From contig CAMVLO010000012.1 of NCBI GenBank assembly GCA_947168365.1, forward strand, positions 1 to 64,000: a stretch of 64,000 nucleotides of DNA. The letters are read 5' to 3'. The position numbers were made by a program, and so were the translations under genes. Each line of letters starts with the position of its first letter. Position 1 is the stretch's first letter. Shown here piece by piece: positions 53,722 through 62,364 of the stretch. Source of the DNA: UBA3824 sp017541145. GTDB lineage: Bacteria > Bacteroidota > Bacteroidia > Bacteroidales > UBA3824. The notes beneath the pieces were generated by a model, which was not told where the DNA came from, searched no databases, and saw only the letters and a list, made by a program, of their open reading frames with translations.

Positions 53722-54529
53722 ACATTGTTATATTTGCACCAAATCTTAAAACGCATTTTAACGATATGGCACACGTAGTAAATCCAATATACGACACTGT
53801 CTTCAAATATATAATGCAAGACGAGAAGGTAGCAAAGGTGTTGATTGGCAACATCTTGAAAACAAAAGTCGTGTCTATTCAGATGAATAACAACGAATAT
53901 GCGGCGATGCTGCCCGACGGTAAAAAGGTGTTCAAATTGGATTTCTCAGCCACGATTTTGGATCGCGAAGGTAAGCATCAACTTGTTCATATCGAAGTTC
54001 AAAAAGCGTTGGAAGAAGGCGAGATAATGCGTTTCCGTCATTATCTCGGAGCCATTTACATGGACTCAACCAAGAAATATCAGGAAACTATCAAGAATTC
54101 CAAGACCCAAGAAGAAATCACCGTGGAGCATCCTCTGCCGATACACACCATTTATATTTTGGGACATGAACTCGGCTCCGGTCTCAACAAATCTGTAATG
54201 CACGGCGAAAATATTTTCAAGGATCAAGACGGGAACATCATTCAAATTCCACCTGACAACGATTATCTCAACGGTCTTACTCATACCGTTTCCTTTGTGA
54301 TTGCACCACTAACCAAGAAAAATGTCAAGACGCACCTTGACCGACTATTGTCCATATTCAGCGATTGTGAGCCAAACAAAGAGGAAATCGAAATTGATGA
54401 ATATTTCGATGATTCTGACGACTACCGCACATTGATGAAAGCTTTGCAAAAGGCATCCGTTGACAAGCAACTTCGCGGCAACCTCGAACTCGAACAATAC
54501 GAATGGGCTAAACAGACCAAACTGATGAA
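53722..54529. repeat. 808-bp direct repeat, copy 1
   Basis: The segment is repeated at 54803-55610, offset 1081 bp, and as read line by line it is identical. It includes the promoter, the leader and the first 254-255 codons of the Rpn-type gene, and stops inside the coiled-coil region. Confidence 0.92.
53729..53736 (+). promoter_or_regulatory. TAnnTTTG -7 element for Rpn copy 1
   Basis: TATATTTG followed by C, inside the 808-bp repeat, 29 nt before the ATG at 53766. It excludes the earlier in-frame ATG at 53706. Confidence 0.55.
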
Positions 54530-54743
54530 GAGAAATATTGAGTTACAAGGTATGGTCGATAAACAGGAAAGGCAGCTCTCACAACAGCAGGAACAACTTT
54601 CACAGAAAGATGCACAACTTTCTCAACAGCAAAAACAGCTTTCCGCTGCCATCAAAGCACTTTCTGCGAACAATTCTGCGGAGCAAATCGCCCAAATCCT
54701 CAATGTTGATAAACAACAAGTTGAAGAGATTTTAAAAGGTTAA
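53766..54743 (+). CDS. Rpn-family PD-(D/E)XK nuclease, copy 1 (long coiled coil)
   Basis: The 325-residue protein belongs to the Rpn/PD-(D/E)XK nuclease transposase family (PF12784): MAHVVNPIYDTVFKYIMQDEKVAK, catalytic-site candidates Asp59 (FKLDFSA) and Glu77-x-Gln79 (VHIEVQKA). E. coli Rpn proteins are DNA endonucleases that promote recombination. The C-terminal 70 residues are a Gln/Leu/Ser coiled coil with repeated QLSQQ units, followed by a short helical end EQIAQILNVDKQQVEEILKG. The ATG at 53766 is chosen because the promoter lies between it and 53706. A second copy follows directly. Confidence 0.9.
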   Translation: MAHVVNPIYDTVFKYIMQDEKVAKVLIGNILKTKVVSIQMNNNEYAAMLPDGKKVFKLDFSATILDREGKHQLVHIEVQKALEEGEIMRFRHYLGAIYMDSTKKYQETIKNSKTQEEITVEHPLPIHTIYILGHELGSGLNKSVMHGENIFKDQDGNIIQIPPDNDYLNGLTHTVSFVIAPLTKKNVKTHLDRLLSIFSDCEPNKEEIEIDEYFDDSDDYRTLMKALQKASVDKQLRGNLELEQYEWAKQTKLMKRNIELQGMVDKQERQLSQQQEQLSQKDAQLSQQQKQLSAAIKALSANNSAEQIAQILNVDKQQVEEILKG

Positions 54744-54786
54744 AACACAAAAGCCGTTATCTGACGCGATACGGAAATAACATTTT

Positions 54787-54802
54787 TTGCCATTAAACAA
54801 AA
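54787..54802. other. junction between the two Rpn repeat copies
   Basis: The unique sequence between the repeats (54530-54802) holds the coiled-coil end of copy 1 and about 59 nt of intergenic DNA. No inverted repeats or target-site duplication are visible at the junction. Confidence 0.4.
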
Positions 54803-55610
54803 ACATTGTTATATTTGCACCAAATCTTAAAACGCATTTTAACGATATGGCACACGTAGTAAATCCAATATACGACACTGTCTTCAAATATATAATGCAA
54901 GACGAGAAGGTAGCAAAGGTGTTGATTGGCAACATCTTGAAAACAAAAGTCGTGTCTATTCAGATGAATAACAACGAATATGCGGCGATGCTGCCCGACG
55001 GTAAAAAGGTGTTCAAATTGGATTTCTCAGCCACGATTTTGGATCGCGAAGGTAAGCATCAACTTGTTCATATCGAAGTTCAAAAAGCGTTGGAAGAAGG
55101 CGAGATAATGCGTTTCCGTCATTATCTCGGAGCCATTTACATGGACTCAACCAAGAAATATCAGGAAACTATCAAGAATTCCAAGACCCAAGAAGAAATC
55201 ACCGTGGAGCATCCTCTGCCGATACACACCATTTATATTTTGGGACATGAACTCGGCTCCGGTCTCAACAAATCTGTAATGCACGGCGAAAATATTTTCA
55301 AGGATCAAGACGGGAACATCATTCAAATTCCACCTGACAACGATTATCTCAACGGTCTTACTCATACCGTTTCCTTTGTGATTGCACCACTAACCAAGAA
55401 AAATGTCAAGACGCACCTTGACCGACTATTGTCCATATTCAGCGATTGTGAGCCAAACAAAGAGGAAATCGAAATTGATGAATATTTCGATGATTCTGAC
55501 GACTACCGCACATTGATGAAAGCTTTGCAAAAGGCATCCGTTGACAAGCAACTTCGCGGCAACCTCGAACTCGAACAATACGAATGGGCTAAACAGACCA
55601 AACTGATGAA
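54803..55610. repeat. 808-bp direct repeat, copy 2
   Basis: Same sequence as 53722-54529. Identity begins at ACATTGTTATATTTG and ends at ACTGATGAA, after which the two genes diverge in the coiled coil but are again similar in the last 35 or so codons. Confidence 0.92.
54810..54817 (+). promoter_or_regulatory. TAnnTTTG -7 element for Rpn copy 2
   Basis: TATATTTG, identical context to the copy 1 promoter, 29 nt before the ATG at 54847. Confidence 0.55.
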
Positions 55611-55761
55611 AAGTAACGCAGAGTTGCAAGAACAGCTTTCGCAAAAAAATGCTCAGCTTTCCGCTGCCATCAAAGCCCTTTCTGCGACCAATTCTGCGGA
55701 ACAAATCGCCCAAATCCTCAATGTTGACAAACAACAAGTTGATGAGATTTTGAAAGGCTGA
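54847..55761 (+). CDS. Rpn-family PD-(D/E)XK nuclease, copy 2 (short coiled coil)
   Basis: The protein has 304 residues from the ATG at 54847. The first 254 residues are the same as copy 1, including Asp59 and Glu77-x-Gln79. The coiled coil then has only one QLSQK-type unit, 21 residues fewer than copy 1, before the shared end (AAIKALSATNSAEQIAQIL...VDEILKG). It has an intact promoter. A GNAT gene follows 19 nt later on the same strand and may be cotranscribed. Confidence 0.9.
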   Translation: MAHVVNPIYDTVFKYIMQDEKVAKVLIGNILKTKVVSIQMNNNEYAAMLPDGKKVFKLDFSATILDREGKHQLVHIEVQKALEEGEIMRFRHYLGAIYMDSTKKYQETIKNSKTQEEITVEHPLPIHTIYILGHELGSGLNKSVMHGENIFKDQDGNIIQIPPDNDYLNGLTHTVSFVIAPLTKKNVKTHLDRLLSIFSDCEPNKEEIEIDEYFDDSDDYRTLMKALQKASVDKQLRGNLELEQYEWAKQTKLMKSNAELQEQLSQKNAQLSAAIKALSATNSAEQIAQILNVDKQQVDEILKG

Positions 55762-55780
55762 CTGTTTTAATTCTTTAACC

Positions 55781-56326
55781 ATGCACTACCACAAAACCAT
55801 AACCCTAAAAAACTCCGCCCCCTGCACCCTACGCAACGCTGATGAGCGCGACGGAGAAAGGGTGCTTGAAGTGTTTTTGTTGACACATCGTCAGACAGAT
55901 TTTTTGTTGTCGTACAACGATGAAAACACTTTTACAGCCGAGGACGAGGCGCGATATTTAAAAGAAAAATCTGACAGTCCCGATGAAATCGAAATTCTTG
56001 CTGAAATCGATGGAAAAGTTGTCGGTACGGCAGGATTTTCAAAAATCGGACATCACTACAAAGTAAAACATCGCGCAGAATTCGGAATCGGAATTGACAA
56101 AAAATATTGGGGTTTGGGTATCGGTTCTGCACTCACCAAAGCCTGCATCGGATGTGCTCAAAAAGCAGGTTACAAGCAGTTGGAACTCAACTGTGTTGCG
56201 AATAACAAAGCAGCGTTAAATCTTTACCAACGTTTGGGTTTTGTGGAATACGGAAGAAATCCGTTGGGATTCAATTCGAGGAATTCCGCGTTTCAAGAGT
56301 TGGTTTATATGAGGAAAGAATTGTAA
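55781..56326 (+). CDS. GNAT-family N-acetyltransferase
   Basis: The 181-residue protein has the GNAT fold: CTLRNADERDGERVLEVF, EILAEIDGKVVGTAGFSKIG, AEFGIGIDKKYWGLGIGSALTKACIGCA (acetyl-CoA-binding loop of the Q/RxxGxG/A type, here WGLGIGSA), and LELNCVANNKAALNLYQRLGFVEYGR. It resembles the RimI/ribosomal-protein or small-amine group; the acceptor is unknown. It lies between Rpn copies 2 and 3, with no promoter of its own visible in the 19-nt gap. Confidence 0.92.
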   Translation: MHYHKTITLKNSAPCTLRNADERDGERVLEVFLLTHRQTDFLLSYNDENTFTAEDEARYLKEKSDSPDEIEILAEIDGKVVGTAGFSKIGHHYKVKHRAEFGIGIDKKYWGLGIGSALTKACIGCAQKAGYKQLELNCVANNKAALNLYQRLGFVEYGRNPLGFNSRNSAFQELVYMRKEL

Positions 56327-56361
56327 AGAAAATTTATTTTTGACAATTGATAAATATCAGT

Positions 56362-56369
56362 TATCTTTG
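56362..56369 (+). promoter_or_regulatory. TAnnTTTG -7 element for Rpn copy 3
   Basis: TATCTTTG followed by C, 25 nt before the ATG at 56395. Confidence 0.6.
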
Positions 56370-56394
56370 CCTTAACAATTAAAAGATTACAAAG

Positions 56395-57360
56395 ATGGCA
56401 CAAGTTGTAAACCCGATATATGATACTGTTTTCAAATACCTGATGCAGGACGAAAAAGTTGCGAAAGTTTTGATTGGAAACATCTTGAATACCAAGGTGA
56501 TATCCATTCAAATGAACAACAACGAATATTCGGCTTTGCTGCCCGACGGTAAGAAAATTTTCAAGTTGGATTTTTCAGCCACAATTTTGGACAAGAGCGG
56601 CAAGCATCAACTTGTTCATATTGAAGTTCAAAAGGCGTTGGAGGATGGCGAAATAATGCGATTCCGTTCGTACCTCGGCGCAATCTATATGGATGAAACA
56701 AAGAAATATCAGGAAACAATCAAAGATCCGAAAACAAAAACCGAAACCATCATTGAGCATCCGCTGCCCATCCATTCGATTTATATTTTGGGTCACGAAC
56801 TCGGTGACGGCTTAGGAAAATCGGTGATGCTCGGCGAAAACATCTTCAAGGATCAAGATGGCAACATCATCCAAATTCCGTCCAACAACGATTATATCAA
56901 CGGACTAACGCACACGGTAACATTTGTGATTGCGCCGCTCACAAAAAAGAATGTCAAAACACATCTCGACAAGTTGTTGACAATTTTCAGCGAAACCGAA
57001 CCAAACAGTAAAATCATTGAGTTGGACGAATATTATGACGATTCCGAAGACTACCGCACCATTATGCGTGTTCTTCAGAAGGCATCTTCCGACAAGCAAC
57101 TGCGCGGCAATCTCGACTTGGAGCAATACGCTTGGAACAACCAACTAAAAATGGAACGCCGAGCTCAAGAACTTCAAGGTCGCATCAACGAAATGGGAAC
57201 GCAACTTTCACAACAGCAAGCACAATTATCACAACAAAAAGCGCAACTTGCCGCCGCCATCAAAGCCCTTTCCGCGACAAACACAGCTGCACAAATTGCG
57301 CAAATATTGAATATCGGTCAAGAACAAGTGGAAGAAATTTTAAACGGAGAGAAAAACTAA
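56395..57360 (+). CDS. Rpn-family PD-(D/E)XK nuclease, copy 3 (diverged)
   Basis: The 321-residue paralogue of copies 1 and 2 is clearly diverged in DNA and protein (for example VAHVV/AQVVN start, IIEHPLPIHSIYILGHELGDGLGKSVML, ETEPNSKIIELDEYYDD). The active-site pattern is kept (FKLDFSA, VHIEVQK). The coiled coil has an intermediate number of QLSQQ units (GTQLSQQQAQLSQQKAQL). This is the older paralogue, and copies 1 and 2 are recent. Confidence 0.9.
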   Translation: MAQVVNPIYDTVFKYLMQDEKVAKVLIGNILNTKVISIQMNNNEYSALLPDGKKIFKLDFSATILDKSGKHQLVHIEVQKALEDGEIMRFRSYLGAIYMDETKKYQETIKDPKTKTETIIEHPLPIHSIYILGHELGDGLGKSVMLGENIFKDQDGNIIQIPSNNDYINGLTHTVTFVIAPLTKKNVKTHLDKLLTIFSETEPNSKIIELDEYYDDSEDYRTIMRVLQKASSDKQLRGNLDLEQYAWNNQLKMERRAQELQGRINEMGTQLSQQQAQLSQQKAQLAAAIKALSATNTAAQIAQILNIGQEQVEEILNGEKN

Positions 57361-57437
57361 CGATGTAGTTTTGTTGAAAAAAAATCAACCCGTAAAAAAA
57401 AACTTGCTCAAGCATCTGATGACCTTAATTTGTTGGA

Positions 57438-58070
57438 TTAAAATCCGTTGCCGTTCCATTTGATAACCTTGTCGGTTTCAGAGGAAAAGTCGTTGTATTT
57501 GAGGTCGCGCCCTACCTTAGGAAGTTTTACAAAGATTTCTGTGTTATCGTCTAACGTTGTCATTACTTTTTTAACGATGTCAGCACGTGGTGTGAGAGTT
57601 GCTTTTGTAGCGTTGTATTCGTAGAAGAAAATGGCACAATTCGACATCACCTCTCCATCAGCGTAAATGCTTACGCCAAAAAGTTTGTTACCATTCGTAA
57701 GGTTCCAATACACGGCTTGAAGGATGTGTTCTCGTGTTACAACTTCGCCTTTTTTGAAATCACCGTCGAATTCTGAGGTAAACGAATGAGTGTGCGCTAT
57801 TTCTACAAATCCGTTTTTGGGAGCGTAGTCTATTTTAAACTTAGACTTGCCGGTAGACTTAAACGTGATGAAGTCATCAACGTAATCGTTAGGAAATGCC
57901 TTGCCCCACGCGAGAAACAATTTGTCAATAACAGCGTCCTGCGATGCGGGTACGGTGATGTTCTTTTGCCATTTGTCACGAAAATCATCAACATCGTAGT
58001 CGAAAATCTGAGCGGTGGCAAAGTTGAAGGTAAATACCGACAAAAATGCGATTATGATAAGTTTTTTCAT
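57438..58070 (-). CDS. secreted protein of unknown function
   Basis: The 210-residue protein has a signal peptide (about 1-20, NFATAQ) and a mixed alpha/beta body (FDYDVDDFRDKWQKNITVPASQDAVIDKLFLAWGKAF, FVEIAHTHSFTSEF, HILQAVYWNLTNGNKLFGVSIYADG). It ends KVIKWNGNGF, similar to the ending of the secreted protein at 51525 (FIWNGKRF). I know no domain for it. It is separated from the upstream barrel gene by a terminator. Confidence 0.7.
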   Translation of the reverse strand: MKKLIIIAFLSVFTFNFATAQIFDYDVDDFRDKWQKNITVPASQDAVIDKLFLAWGKAFPNDYVDDFITFKSTGKSKFKIDYAPKNGFVEIAHTHSFTSEFDGDFKKGEVVTREHILQAVYWNLTNGNKLFGVSIYADGEVMSNCAIFFYEYNATKATLTPRADIVKKVMTTLDDNTEIFVKLPKVGRDLKYNDFSSETDKVIKWNGNGF

Positions 58071-58116
58071 GGTTGTAATAATTTTTTTGTAACATCTAAC
58101 AATTTTTTTGCCAAAA

Positions 58117-58149
58117 AAAAGAGGAAATCAAATGACTTCCTCTTTTTTA
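58117..58149 (-). terminator. Terminator after the TonB-type barrel gene
   Basis: AAAAGAGGAAGTCA and TGATTTCCTCTTTT pair with one mismatch around a TT loop on the minus strand and are followed by TTTTGG; an A-rich tract precedes it, so it may work in both directions. Confidence 0.75.
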
Positions 58150-58163
58150 TTAAAAAACCTATT

Positions 58164-61121
58164 TTAGAATCTCGGAGGCATACCGCCGGGGAATCCGCCG
58201 GGACGTCCTTGTCCGCCACGACCACCCGGAAATCCGCCGGGTCCAAAACCACCGGGACCGCCATGTCCGTTGCGTGCGTCTTTGTTTCCAAAGATGTTAA
58301 GACGATAAATTACATGCAACATAATGTATGAATTGATTGTGTTGTATTCGATATCGCTGCGCTGCATTGCCGAAATATTACGGCTGTAAGTGCTGAGTTG
58401 TTGCAAGATGTCAAAAAACTGAACAGAAACCGTAAGCGTTTTTCCCTTCAAGAAACTCTGCGCAATTTGAGCGTTCCAAACAAGTTCGTCAGTGTTCATG
58501 GAATTGTCACTGTAACCACGGTGGCTCTGATTGTGAACGTCGTTGGTTATGCTTGTTCCCCACGGCATATAAATATTGAAAGATCCGCCGTATGAAAACT
58601 GCTTGGTATCGAGATTGCTCTGTTTCTGCAACTCGTTGTCTGTATGAGTGTAATTGATACTTCCGTCAAGAGTAATCTCTACCCAACCTTTACGCCAACT
58701 GCCTTGCAAACGCTCCATTATCATATTACTGCGGGTAGTATTCTTTTTAGACATATTGTCCTGATAAAGATAGCCTACATAATTGTTATAATTGTACATC
58801 GTAAAAGTGTTGATATTCCAAACTCCGGCTGTATCAAGCGCGGTATTGAACATAAATCCGGAATTAACACCCCAATTACCGTTGATATTTTCCGGTCGTG
58901 TGATACGTCCGCCGGTTTTCTCGTTGTAAGTCACCATATTCGCTATTGAATTTCTCGTGTTGTTCATATTAACAAATGTCATAATAGTACGCATGTGATC
59001 GCGAATATAAGTGTTGTAATTCAATCTCAAATTGTTAGTAAACGAAGGTTTCAAACCCGGATTACCTTTTGAAATATTCAGAGGGTCGCTGTCATCGGTG
59101 ATATCAAGAAGGTCACTCATAGAAGGTTGCGATGTAGAACCGCGATAAGTAATTTCCAATCGTGTCAACTCGTTGGGATTATAACGATATTCAAATGTCG
59201 GCGTTACGTTAAACACGCTGCGTGTAGTATCGGTATGTACGCCTTGATAATTTTGAACAAATTTTGTCTGCTGAGGCTGAAACATCGCTCCAACGTTCAA
59301 CTGATATTTATCTCGAATCATACGGAAATTTACATTCATATCTTGGATGTAATTTTTGTATTCAGAAAAACGACTCAATGCCTCATCATAATAAACGTCG
59401 CTAAACGGTGTATTGATTTTTGATAAATAATTATTCCATTTACGGTAATCTTGTTTTATGCCGGAAAACGGATTTTCATCAAACAAACTGTAATCGTATG
59501 TTGAACGGTCGCTCTTACTGTATTTGTACTGAAATTTATAACTGAACTGCAAATAAGTGCGTTTCCACAACGGTTCGCTGTATGAAAGTTGAACGGAATA
59601 ATTCCAATTATCAGAAGGTGTCATATTATAACGGTTTGTATAATAAGTGGAATCGTTGCCCGCTGCCGTCTGAATCTGATACAAAATAACATCGTTTGTT
59701 GAGATTGACTTGTTGTCAGAATCAGTGTAACCGCCCTCGCCGCTAAGTGTGATGTTACGACCTTCGTTATTAAGTTTGCGGTTTAATTGCAATGTTCCGT
59801 TCATCTTTTTGCTAGAACCGTATGACAAATTGCCGTTTCTACGATAGTTAACCATAATAGAATCAGAGGCAAGAGTTTCAATCGAAGCCATCTCCAACGG
59901 GTCAAAAACATACAAATACGGGTCAGAATTGTACGAAGCCGAAAGTCCCGTTGTACTGCCGTCGTTGGTTGAATATGAAAAAGTCGGACGGAACATGATA
60001 TTGGTCATAGAATCGGGCTGCCACTCCAAACGGCCCTGCAAATTCCAACTGTCAGAACGGGTATATTGTTGATTTAACGAATTGGAAAATGCTCCGACTT
60101 TACTTACAAAACTTTCAACGGATTGTCTGCTCCAAATATCGCCGTCGCTGTGATTCCAACGCACGCTACCGTCGATTTTCAGTTTGTTTTTCTCTTCATA
60201 ATTGTAGTTTAAGCCAACCATTTTAGATGCATTGAGACCGTTACCGCCGCCGAAACCTCGTCCGCCGCGTGGTCCGCCGCCAAAACCTCTATCGTTAACG
60301 TTATTAGCGTTAGTGAAAAGCATAATACGCTGTCTGTCAGCAAAAAATGCTCCCATTCCACGCCAAGCATAACGGTCTTTGGTTCCGATTCCCAAATCCA
60401 AATTTGTAAAACAACCCTTGTTCATACCCGGTTTTAATCCGAAGTCCAAAACAGTCTCTTCGTTACCGTCTTCGATACCCGTAATACGCGCCATATCACT
60501 CTTTTGATCGTATGCTTTTATCTTGTTGACAATCGAAGTCGGAAGATTTTTCATAGCGGTTTTAGTGTCGCCGGTCATAAATTCTTTGCCGTCAACAAGG
60601 ATTTTTTTCACTTCTTTTCCGTTGATTGTAATTTTACCGTCATCATCAATTTCTGCGCCGGGAAGTTTTTTTACAAGTTCCTCTATTGCAGAGCCTTCTG
60701 CGGTACGGTAAGCGTCGGCATTATAAACAAAAGTATCTTGTTTTACCGTCATTTTTGCTGCATAAGCCGTAGCAACAGCCTCGCCTAATTCAATAGCAGC
60801 AGGTTTCATAACGAGTTTACCGAGGTTAACATTTTTTCCCTGTTTTATTGCAGCTGATTTTATAATCGGGTCAAAACCAATGCTGGTAATTTTTATTATA
60901 AAATCGCCGTCAGAAGGGGCATTCATTTTGAAAATACCATTCTGATTACTAACAGTTCCGGTTACAAACGAGCTGTCAGTTTTTAGTAATCTTACTGTAG
61001 CCTGATACGCAGGCTCTTTGGTGTCGCCGTCAATTATGACACCCGAAATTTCTCTTTCTTGTGCAAATGCCGTGACAATCATCGTAAATAATGTCATCAC
61101 AAGCGTAAAAACTTTTTTCAT
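58164..61121 (-). CDS. TonB-dependent-receptor-like outer-membrane beta-barrel protein
   Basis: The protein has 985 residues from the ATG at 61121. It has a signal peptide (about 1-20), a carboxypeptidase-regulatory-like domain (about 24-110; EREISGVIIDGDTKEPAYQATVRLL), and a plug-like domain (about 130-215; AIEELVKKLPGAEIDDDGKITINGKEVKKILVDGKEF). The long outer-membrane barrel has many aromatic strand ends, with the pattern of the PF14905 barrel family, and a Gly/Pro-rich tail (GGPGGFGPGGFPGGRGGQGRPGG) is at the C terminus. It has no TonB box that I can identify and no SusD partner, so the cargo is unknown. The upstream ATG at 61187 would add 22 residues ahead of a normal signal peptide and is rejected. 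Confidence 0.9.
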   Translation of the reverse strand: MKKVFTLVMTLFTMIVTAFAQEREISGVIIDGDTKEPAYQATVRLLKTDSSFVTGTVSNQNGIFKMNAPSDGDFIIKITSIGFDPIIKSAAIKQGKNVNLGKLVMKPAAIELGEAVATAYAAKMTVKQDTFVYNADAYRTAEGSAIEELVKKLPGAEIDDDGKITINGKEVKKILVDGKEFMTGDTKTAMKNLPTSIVNKIKAYDQKSDMARITGIEDGNEETVLDFGLKPGMNKGCFTNLDLGIGTKDRYAWRGMGAFFADRQRIMLFTNANNVNDRGFGGGPRGGRGFGGGNGLNASKMVGLNYNYEEKNKLKIDGSVRWNHSDGDIWSRQSVESFVSKVGAFSNSLNQQYTRSDSWNLQGRLEWQPDSMTNIMFRPTFSYSTNDGSTTGLSASYNSDPYLYVFDPLEMASIETLASDSIMVNYRRNGNLSYGSSKKMNGTLQLNRKLNNEGRNITLSGEGGYTDSDNKSISTNDVILYQIQTAAGNDSTYYTNRYNMTPSDNWNYSVQLSYSEPLWKRTYLQFSYKFQYKYSKSDRSTYDYSLFDENPFSGIKQDYRKWNNYLSKINTPFSDVYYDEALSRFSEYKNYIQDMNVNFRMIRDKYQLNVGAMFQPQQTKFVQNYQGVHTDTTRSVFNVTPTFEYRYNPNELTRLEITYRGSTSQPSMSDLLDITDDSDPLNISKGNPGLKPSFTNNLRLNYNTYIRDHMRTIMTFVNMNNTRNSIANMVTYNEKTGGRITRPENINGNWGVNSGFMFNTALDTAGVWNINTFTMYNYNNYVGYLYQDNMSKKNTTRSNMIMERLQGSWRKGWVEITLDGSINYTHTDNELQKQSNLDTKQFSYGGSFNIYMPWGTSITNDVHNQSHRGYSDNSMNTDELVWNAQIAQSFLKGKTLTVSVQFFDILQQLSTYSRNISAMQRSDIEYNTINSYIMLHVIYRLNIFGNKDARNGHGGPGGFGPGGFPGGRGGQGRPGGFPGGMPPRF

Positions 61122-61260
61122 TCTTTTTATCTTTGGTTTAAGTATATTTTTGACAAAGAATCTTAAAAAAAGTTTAATTATTTTCAAGAAAAGTTTTTCA
61201 GGTGAATCATACTAAATTGAAATTCAACAACATCCGATTTCATTTTTTACAAAAAAAATG

Positions 61261-61878
61261 TCAAAACTTGTAAATTTCTTCTTGTAACTTTTCTAAAAAC
61301 TTCGCCGCATGTCCGCCGTCCATCTGAACGTGATGAAATTGAAACGAGATTGGCAAAACAACCTTGAACCAATGTTTTTTGTATTTTCCCCACGACAAAA
61401 ACGGATTGTTGTAAATGCCGGTATATTGATTTACAATACAATCGAGTTCTGTACCAATCACAGCCGACGTTCCGATAATTGCCGCTTCTTCTTCAAGGAT
61501 GTTTTGACATGACTCTTTTGCGGATTGCGTTATTGAATTATAATCGTTGTTAAACTTCTGAAAATCATTTGTGTAAGGAATATCACAGAAACTTAGTCCG
61601 CCGTTCTTATTGTTGACAATTGTATTGAGCGCAATACGGTCGTAACGGTAAAGTTTACCATTTTCGGGCAACGTGTAAAATTCCGCTACACTACTTGCAG
61701 CACGGCAAATACACCAACACAGCAACATATTGAATTTTAAACCCTTACGTTTACTATTACGATAAAGACGCGTAACATCAAATGTTTTAACCACTGTAAC
61801 CATCGGCATCGGTGACGACATCCAAATTTCAAAAGCAATTGCACGCGAAGTTTCTTTTGGATTGATTTCTGTTTTCAT
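61261..61878 (-). CDS. CatA-like acetyltransferase
   Basis: The 205-residue protein belongs to the chloramphenicol acetyltransferase (PF00302) fold: IWMSSPMPMVTVVKTFDVTRL, LLCWCICRAASSVAEF, and the catalytic FQFHHVQMDGGHAAKF with His183 and Asp187. The length (205) is close to CAT (about 215). Sequence outside the active site is far from the classical resistance enzymes, so chloramphenicol may not be its substrate. It is the last gene of the minus-strand operon, 8 nt after the GNAT gene. Confidence 0.85.
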   Translation of the reverse strand: MKTEINPKETSRAIAFEIWMSSPMPMVTVVKTFDVTRLYRNSKRKGLKFNMLLCWCICRAASSVAEFYTLPENGKLYRYDRIALNTIVNNKNGGLSFCDIPYTNDFQKFNNDYNSITQSAKESCQNILEEEAAIIGTSAVIGTELDCIVNQYTGIYNNPFLSWGKYKKHWFKVVLPISFQFHHVQMDGGHAAKFLEKLQEEIYKF

Positions 61879-61886
61879 CGTTCAAA

Positions 61887-62348
61887 TTATTTTTGAAAAT
61901 AATTATTCAAAGACAATTGCATCGCAGCCACGCCGTCTTCAAAATCGGTCTGAACAAAACCGATTCGTTGGTATAGCGCGTAGGCAACCGGCATTACTTC
62001 GGGACGGGTTGTAAGTTTAACTTCCTTGTAGCCAAGCGATTCAGCACGTTGGAACATCGCATCCAACATCTTTCTCGAATAGCCTTTGCCACGATATTCG
62101 GGCTTAACATACAGGCGTTTTACTTCGGCGATATTGTCGTCCACTTTTTTAAGCGCAACCGTTGCAATTGGCGTTTCATCTTCAAAACCAACGAGAATCG
62201 TCCCGCCTTTGTAAAATGTTGCCAAATCTGCTAATTCTTTTTCAAAAGAAACAAAGCATCCTTCCGCACCCTTAATTTGTGAATATTCTACAAAAAGGGA
62301 TTTGATGATGTCGTAATCTGTTGATGTTTTTACTTCAAAATTTTTCAT
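61887..62348 (-). CDS. GNAT-family N-acetyltransferase
   Basis: The protein has 153 residues from the ATG at 62348. GNAT motifs: TILVGFEDETPIATVALKKVD, AEVKRLYVKPEYRGKGYSRKMLDAMF (RGKGYS acetyl-CoA loop), AYALYQRIGFVQTDF. The upstream ATG at 62423 would overlap the radical SAM gene by 59 nt and has no GNAT features, so 62348 is chosen. It lies 16 nt after the radical SAM stop and 8 nt before the CatA-like gene. Confidence 0.88.
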   Translation of the reverse strand: MKNFEVKTSTDYDIIKSLFVEYSQIKGAEGCFVSFEKELADLATFYKGGTILVGFEDETPIATVALKKVDDNIAEVKRLYVKPEYRGKGYSRKMLDAMFQRAESLGYKEVKLTTRPEVMPVAYALYQRIGFVQTDFEDGVAAMQLSLNNYFQK

Positions 62349-62364
62349 AATTATATAATTTTTA

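Noticed and set aside
53722..57360. Rpn genes as a composite transposon or insertion sequence
   Set aside because: No terminal inverted repeats or target duplications are visible at the edges of the repeats; the family name transposase is only by similarity.
61261..61878. Chloramphenicol resistance gene
   Set aside because: The active-site His and Asp are present, but the rest of the sequence is distant from known resistance enzymes, and the operon context suggests another substrate.
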